Shown here piece by piece: positions 60,111-64,000 of a DNA stretch of 64,000 nucleotides. Source of the DNA: Sessilibacter corallicola (GTDB lineage: Bacteria; Pseudomonadota; Gammaproteobacteria; Pseudomonadales; Cellvibrionaceae). A program made the translations under genes and the position numbers. Location of the stretch: assembly GCF_021290925.1 (NCBI RefSeq), contig NZ_JAJSLX010000002.1, forward strand, positions 1,046,235 to 1,110,234. Reading direction: 5' to 3'. Position 1 is the stretch's first letter; the number at the start of each line of letters is the position of its first letter. The notes under the pieces are model-generated. The model ran no database searches. It saw only the letters and a list, made by a program, of their open reading frames with translations, and had not been told where the DNA came from.

Positions 60111-60967
60111 ACACTCGCCTCAGCAATTCTGTATAAACACTGATCGCGATGTTTGGCACTGTTATCACTATCAAAGGTGTAATTGGGAATTTCTAAACTC
60201 CAGCCCTGTTGTTGGTTATACAGTTCAATTACCCACGCTGTTAATGTTTCTTTTTTTTGCTTTACCGACAGAGATTCTAGATCCCACCAACTCAGATGAT
60301 GAATGCTCGAATTTTGATTGCCTTCCCATTCTCTTGAGATCAGCTCGCCCGCTCTTGCGGTTGCTTTCCAATCGATTTCTCGGTAGCTGTCGTCACTGTG
60401 ATAGCTTTTTAAAGCGGCAATATCTTCTTTTTCTAGCACGTTTGCTTGATTGTTGGTGGTGGTTTCTAATTTTTGATGCTCTAACGGATTGGCTAAAACT
60501 ACCTGGTTTTCCAGATTGGGAATATTCTTAGAAAAGCGCCACAAGCCGAAACTGTCAATGGCGTTTAAATCGGGTGACGTTAACGTCTGTCTGCCGGGAT
60601 CGGAGGGTTTACAAATCCAGATAAGGGCGTTACTGATGTGATTATTTAAATAAAATTTGCCTTCAAAACTGGATTTATTAATCGATAGTTTTATCTCGTT
60701 GTAATTGTCCGCGTAGATATGATCGGTTTGCCAGCCAGAAAATTCTACTGATTTAAATTGATACCAAGAAAATAAGACCGTCGTAATTAACAATGACACC
60801 CAAAGGCTTAACACCGCATACAGTAAATTGTTGTTGTAATTGACGGCTAATGTCCACGATAGGCAAATCAATACGATAACAACCCAACCAAAGCCGGTTG
60901 GATTGAAACGAAACGCTGATTTGTTATTTTGAACGGATTCGGAGTTTGACGTCAGGAGTGATCTCAC
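60107..60967 (-). CDS. DUF58 domain protein
   Basis: 286 residues with two N-terminal membrane helices ('FGWVVIVLICLSWTLAVNY' and 'LLYAVLSLWVSLLITTVLF') and the DUF58 signature 'DSYREIDWKATARAGELISREWE'. DUF58/YeaD proteins are MoxR partners with a von Willebrand-like fold; no clear MIDAS motif is seen. Overlaps both neighbours by 4 bases, showing tight coupling. Confidence 0.88.
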   Translation of the reverse strand: MRSLLTSNSESVQNNKSAFRFNPTGFGWVVIVLICLSWTLAVNYNNNLLYAVLSLWVSLLITTVLFSWYQFKSVEFSGWQTDHIYADNYNEIKLSINKSSFEGKFYLNNHISNALIWICKPSDPGRQTLTSPDLNAIDSFGLWRFSKNIPNLENQVVLANPLEHQKLETTTNNQANVLEKEDIAALKSYHSDDSYREIDWKATARAGELISREWEGNQNSSIHHLSWWDLESLSVKQKKETLTAWVIELYNQQQGWSLEIPNYTFDSDNSAKHRDQCLYRIAEASV

Positions 60968-61872
60968 ACCGCAACCTTTTCGAGGATATGGTTGGTGCTT
61001 GACGTATTATTGGCGACGTAATTTTTATGGACTAATCGATGCGATGCCACTGCGTCAAACACGTCTTGAATGTGTATGGGAAGAACAAAATCTTCTTGGT
61101 TTAAATAAGCTTTAGCTCTGGCGGTTTGAATAAGCGCTTGGCCTGCGCGGGTCGACAATCCGTCTTCAAATTCACCGCAATCGCGTGTGTATTGCAGCAG
61201 TTTTTGTACGTACTTACACAGTGTTTCACTGACGTGTACCGACGCTACTTGTTGCTGAATTTTTAAAATGTCGTCGGTATTACAAACCGCCGTCTCTTGT
61301 TGTAATTGCTGCTTAGGATTGGTGCCAAATAAAATTTGCGCTTCACTGTCTGCCTCGGCGTAGCCCAAACTTAATCGAAGGGTAAATCGATCGAGTTGAG
61401 CTTCAGGAAGCGGGAAGGTGCCTTGGTGAGTGCTGGGGTTTTGTGTAGCAACAACAAAAAACGGATTAGGTAAGTGAAAGGTATCGCCGTCTATGGTGAC
61501 TTGATGTTCAGCCATAGCCTCTAACAGAGCACTCTGGGTTTTTGGCGTTGCACGGTTGATTTCGTCAGCGTGTAAAAGCTGACAAAATACCGGACCTTTG
61601 TGCATGTGAAATTCTTGGGATTTTAAATCGTATACTCGCGTGCCTAAAACGTCACTCGGCATCATGTCGTTTGTGCATTGAATTCTTTTGTAATCCAAAC
61701 CTGTTAACACGGCTAATGCCGAACTTAATAAGGTTTTTCCGGTTCCAGGGCGATCTTCCAGTAATAGATGACCGCCGGAAAAGAGACAACACAGTAGCAG
61801 TTCGATGTGCTCTTCTTTACCAACAATAATACGATTTAATGCGCTTCTTAACTGACTGACAGTATCTTGCAT
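60964..61872 (-). CDS. MoxR-family AAA+ ATPase
   Basis: 302 residues from ATG 61872 (GAGAG shortly upstream; a TTG 21 bases earlier is less likely). 'IVGKEEHIELLLCCLFSGGHLLLEDRPGTGKTLL' with Walker A, 'LHADEINRATPKTQSALLEAMAE' Walker B region, 'ATQNPSTHQGTFPLPEAQLDRF' sensor 1. MoxR ATPases act as chaperones for DUF58/VWA partners in envelope stress and maturation. First gene of the operon. Confidence 0.93.
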   Translation of the reverse strand: MQDTVSQLRSALNRIIVGKEEHIELLLCCLFSGGHLLLEDRPGTGKTLLSSALAVLTGLDYKRIQCTNDMMPSDVLGTRVYDLKSQEFHMHKGPVFCQLLHADEINRATPKTQSALLEAMAEHQVTIDGDTFHLPNPFFVVATQNPSTHQGTFPLPEAQLDRFTLRLSLGYAEADSEAQILFGTNPKQQLQQETAVCNTDDILKIQQQVASVHVSETLCKYVQKLLQYTRDCGEFEDGLSTRAGQALIQTARAKAYLNQEDFVLPIHIQDVFDAVASHRLVHKNYVANNTSSTNHILEKVAV

Positions 61873-61939
61873 GGTTATCTCTCTTAACTGCAATAAATAT
61901 TTCTGTATTAAAGCATTGTTGTTTTTACATCAGCGGCAG

Positions 61940-63481
61940 TTACAGTGTTTTCAAAAATGTGATGAGTGATTCTCGATCTTCTTTTGAAAAATTCATGTAA
62001 GCTTGCTTTGCATTTTCTGCCTCGCCACCGTGCCATAGAATGGCTTCTTCTAGATTTCTTGCTCTGCCATCGTGAAGAAAATACGTGTGACCATTGACGC
62101 GTTCGGTCATACCAATTCCCCACAAAGGCGCGGTTCGCCATTCACGACCGTTGGCGTTAAACGTTGGTCGATGATCGGCAAGACCTTCACCTAAATCATG
62201 AAGCAATAAATCGGTGTATGGGTGAATTACTTGGTTTCTTAATCGCCACTGACGGTGTTCATCGCCAGTAGTCCAGGTATCGAAATGGCAACTGTTGCAG
62301 CCTGCTTGTGAAAATAAATTTTCTCCTTTCAACGCTACAGGATGATCGACCGGATCGCGTGCTGGAACGGCTAAAAATTCCAAATAAATTTCAAGTTCAT
62401 TTAATTGTTGATCGGTCAGTTCGTGGGGATCATTGGTGGTGCCGTTTAGCGCGGATAAACATTGTGTTTGTTCAGCGGTGCAATTTTGCTCGGTGAATAC
62501 GGCATTAGAAATACCCATATCATTAATGGCCGCATCTGCAATTTGTTGACGCAAGGTTGCCGTCTCGGCTTTCCAACCGTATTTGCCTACTGCTAATTGT
62601 TCTCTTTCGTGATCCCAAACCCAATTGACTTCGCCGGAAATTCCGTCGTTGTTTTTATCTTCGGGGTCTGAGCGGGCAATCATTTCTTGTGTGCTAATTG
62701 CGTCTAATAAACCCATACCAATCATTGCCGGTGCAATGCGAGGAGATGTCATAGCATCGGCCTCGATATCGCCATAAAACGCGTTTTCAAACGTGTAGAT
62801 TGGTTTTCTTAAACGGTAGCTTGTTCCGTCGGGGAAAGTACCGGGTATTTCTTCGTAGCGGATTGTTGGAATCACTTCCGGTAAATGGCCCTTGATGGCT
62901 TTATCTGCCAGCTGGGTGCCGTAAACTGGATGCGCTTTGGGGCCGCCGTATTGGTTGGTCCCGGGGATGCTGACTCGAAACAATAAACCTTCCAGGGGAT
63001 CACCCGGTGCCTGCGGCGGCGCAGCGCGCCCATCGGCAATATGGCAACCTTCGCAAGATTCCGCGTTGTACAGTGGGCCTAAGCCGTCGGCGTCATGTCG
63101 ATAACCCGAGGCAATGGCTTCACTGAACGGTCGTTCGAATACGCCGTCACCATTGTCAAACAAGGCCGCTAATTTCCAGTGAAGATTATATGCTTCTTGC
63201 TCAAAGGAAATATTACCAAACTTAAAATGGGTTAAATCGCCCGCCGACAGTGATTTTGGATCTTTATCTTCCAGGGTTAATAAATCTGTCGGATCGTCGC
63301 CGTAACCGGTGTACATTTTCCAGTAAGAAAAATAATACACATAGCCCAAGCTTGCGATACTGCCGATAAGACACAAAATCAGCACAACATTCTTTATTTT
63401 TTGATAGCGTGATTTGTACTGATCACTTTGAGTATTGCCGTTCGTTTTAATTAGGTAATTCGATTTAATATTGGTAACCAT
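61940..63481 (-). CDS. Di-heme c-type oxidoreductase (DUF1111/COG3488)
   Basis: 513 residues from ATG 63481 (GGAG 7 bases before; an ATG 12 bases earlier is in frame). One N-terminal membrane helix ('VVLILCLIGSIASLGYVYYF') serves as anchor, leaving the protein in the periplasm. Two heme c motifs, 'CEGCH' and 'CNSCH', plus the family segment 'EGLADHRPTFNANGREWRTAPLWGIG' and 'YFLHDGRARNLEEAILWHGGEA' typical of MauG/CCP-like di-heme proteins. Electron transfer or oxidation role; these often travel with imelysin-type iron genes, which may lie outside the window. Confidence 0.88.
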   Translation of the reverse strand: MVTNIKSNYLIKTNGNTQSDQYKSRYQKIKNVVLILCLIGSIASLGYVYYFSYWKMYTGYGDDPTDLLTLEDKDPKSLSAGDLTHFKFGNISFEQEAYNLHWKLAALFDNGDGVFERPFSEAIASGYRHDADGLGPLYNAESCEGCHIADGRAAPPQAPGDPLEGLLFRVSIPGTNQYGGPKAHPVYGTQLADKAIKGHLPEVIPTIRYEEIPGTFPDGTSYRLRKPIYTFENAFYGDIEADAMTSPRIAPAMIGMGLLDAISTQEMIARSDPEDKNNDGISGEVNWVWDHEREQLAVGKYGWKAETATLRQQIADAAINDMGISNAVFTEQNCTAEQTQCLSALNGTTNDPHELTDQQLNELEIYLEFLAVPARDPVDHPVALKGENLFSQAGCNSCHFDTWTTGDEHRQWRLRNQVIHPYTDLLLHDLGEGLADHRPTFNANGREWRTAPLWGIGMTERVNGHTYFLHDGRARNLEEAILWHGGEAENAKQAYMNFSKEDRESLITFLKTL

Positions 63482-63520
63482 AGTAAACTCCAAATCACGG
63501 TGATTGGATAAAAGCAGTTG

Positions 63521-63742
63521 TTATTGTGTTTCAGTAGCCGTTATAGGAATGCGAAGGTATTTTCCTTCATTGACATTACCCACTTGAGGATACATATAAA
63601 TCACTACGGAATTATCGTCGTTCAATCTGTTGCCGAATGAATCCGCTTCTTTGGCAGTCTTGGCTGCGCCTGGATGTTGAGCGCAGCCTACCAAAAATAT
63701 AAAACAGGCACTGATTGCAAAAATAATAAACTTAGTCGTCAT
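63521..63742 (-). CDS. Small lipoprotein before di-heme oxidoreductase
   Basis: 73 residues with lipoprotein signal 'MTTKFIIFAISACFIFLVGC' (lipobox LVGC) and a short mature part 'AQHPGAAKTAKEADSFGNRLN'. Same strand as the cytochrome gene, 39 bases upstream of it, so co-transcription is likely. No family recognised. Confidence 0.65.
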   Translation of the reverse strand: MTTKFIIFAISACFIFLVGCAQHPGAAKTAKEADSFGNRLNDDNSVVIYMYPQVGNVNEGKYLRIPITATETQ

Positions 63743-63822
63743 TTGTCATTCCCGTTACTCTATTTTTTAGAGCATTAGTTTCTGGAGAATTAGTTTCTAG
63801 AGTATTAATCTTTAGTTCGTCT

Positions 63823-64000
63823 CTAGTGCGTGATAGATCCTTCGCCGTAGAAAAACAGCTCGCTGCTCTTTTCCAAAATCCACTCAGGCGGTTGGCTAGA
63901 CACTAAAAACAAGGTTGCTTTTTCTTTGGGTTTTAGCGTTGCGCTTTCACCGCTGGAGGCAATCCAGCCCTGGTTAAATAAAATTGGTCGCAGTTGCTGA
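63823..64000 (-). CDS. C-terminal end of an unknown gene (5' end outside window)
   Basis: An open minus-strand frame enters at the window edge and stops at TAG (63825-63823). The 59 visible residues include 'QGWIASSGESATLKPKEKATLFLVSSQPP' and 'SSELFFYGEG'. It is beta-prone and precedes the lipoprotein gene on the same strand by 80 bases. Not recognised. Confidence 0.45.
   Translation of the reverse strand, partial: QQLRPILFNQGWIASSGESATLKPKEKATLFLVSSQPPEWILEKSSELFFYGEGSITH

Noticed and set aside
61908..62141. 77-codon minus-strand frame
   Set aside because: Alternative frame of the di-heme oxidoreductase C-terminus.

Overview
The window comes from a gammaproteobacterium, most likely a marine Cellvibrionaceae/Cellvibrionales-type organism. 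This rests on the pseudomonad-like order thrS-infC-rpmI-rplT-pheS-pheT-ihfA-merR, a LacI/TonB-receptor/MFS/trehalase sugar locus, and a D-rhamnose polysaccharide locus resembling the Pseudomonas A-band cluster. No 16S or database search was possible, so the taxonomy is inference.

Layout. (1) 1-10180: AT-rich surface-polysaccharide cluster. It holds the end of a glycosyltransferase, an ABC-2 exporter (Wzm/Wzt), a possible chain-capping methyltransferase, Gmd and Rmd (GDP-D-rhamnose) and two GT4 glycosyltransferases. Convergent to these are a WbpL/WecA-type initiating transferase and an SDR epimerase. (2) 10369-18676: tRNA-Val, the translation operon thrS-infC(AUC start)-rpmI-rplT, then pheST-ihfA-merR, tRNA-Pro and tRNA-Leu. 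(3) 18654-30690: an integrated P4/PICI-like satellite in the 3' end of tRNA-Leu(GAG). It has a direct-repeat att pair, a tyrosine integrase with arm-type sites, AlpA, a Toprim/DUF927-type primase-helicase, 9-bp iterons at two places and a cos-like motif. Its cargo is three small paralogous proteins, a small HTH protein and a large NACHT NTPase ending in about 65 pentapeptide repeats. (4) 30691-37190: a degraded older island holding an AHH-nuclease toxin with an Imm11/DUF1629 immunity partner, a second NACHT-pentapeptide gene with a broken HTH partner and homologous upstream DNA, and gene fragments.

(5) 37229-44253: trehalose uptake and use (LacI regulator, TonB-dependent receptor, MFS permease, GH37 trehalase) with two palindromic operators in the divergent promoter. 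(6) 44227-47148: a PP2C-kinase fusion and a FocA/NirC transporter, separated by a MITE-like inverted-repeat element. (7) 47580-55850: a four-gene TOMM (thiazole/oxazole-modified microcin) type locus: kinase/cyclase-homology/AAA protein, a 268-aa precursor-like protein with two related halves, an amidohydrolase and a YcaO cyclodehydratase. Divergent from it are a 4-OT tautomerase and an AhpD-like protein. (8) 58086-64000: MoxR-DUF58-transglutaminase (TgpA-like) operon, a di-heme cytochrome oxidoreductase, a lipoprotein and a partial gene.

Most interesting: the duplicated NACHT-pentapeptide modules, each with a convergent HTH gene and a covarying upstream hairpin, carried by a satellite; and the TOMM locus with a fused two-part precursor. 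The first looks like an anti-phage or conflict module and the second like a ribosomal natural product. Neither function is proven by sequence alone.
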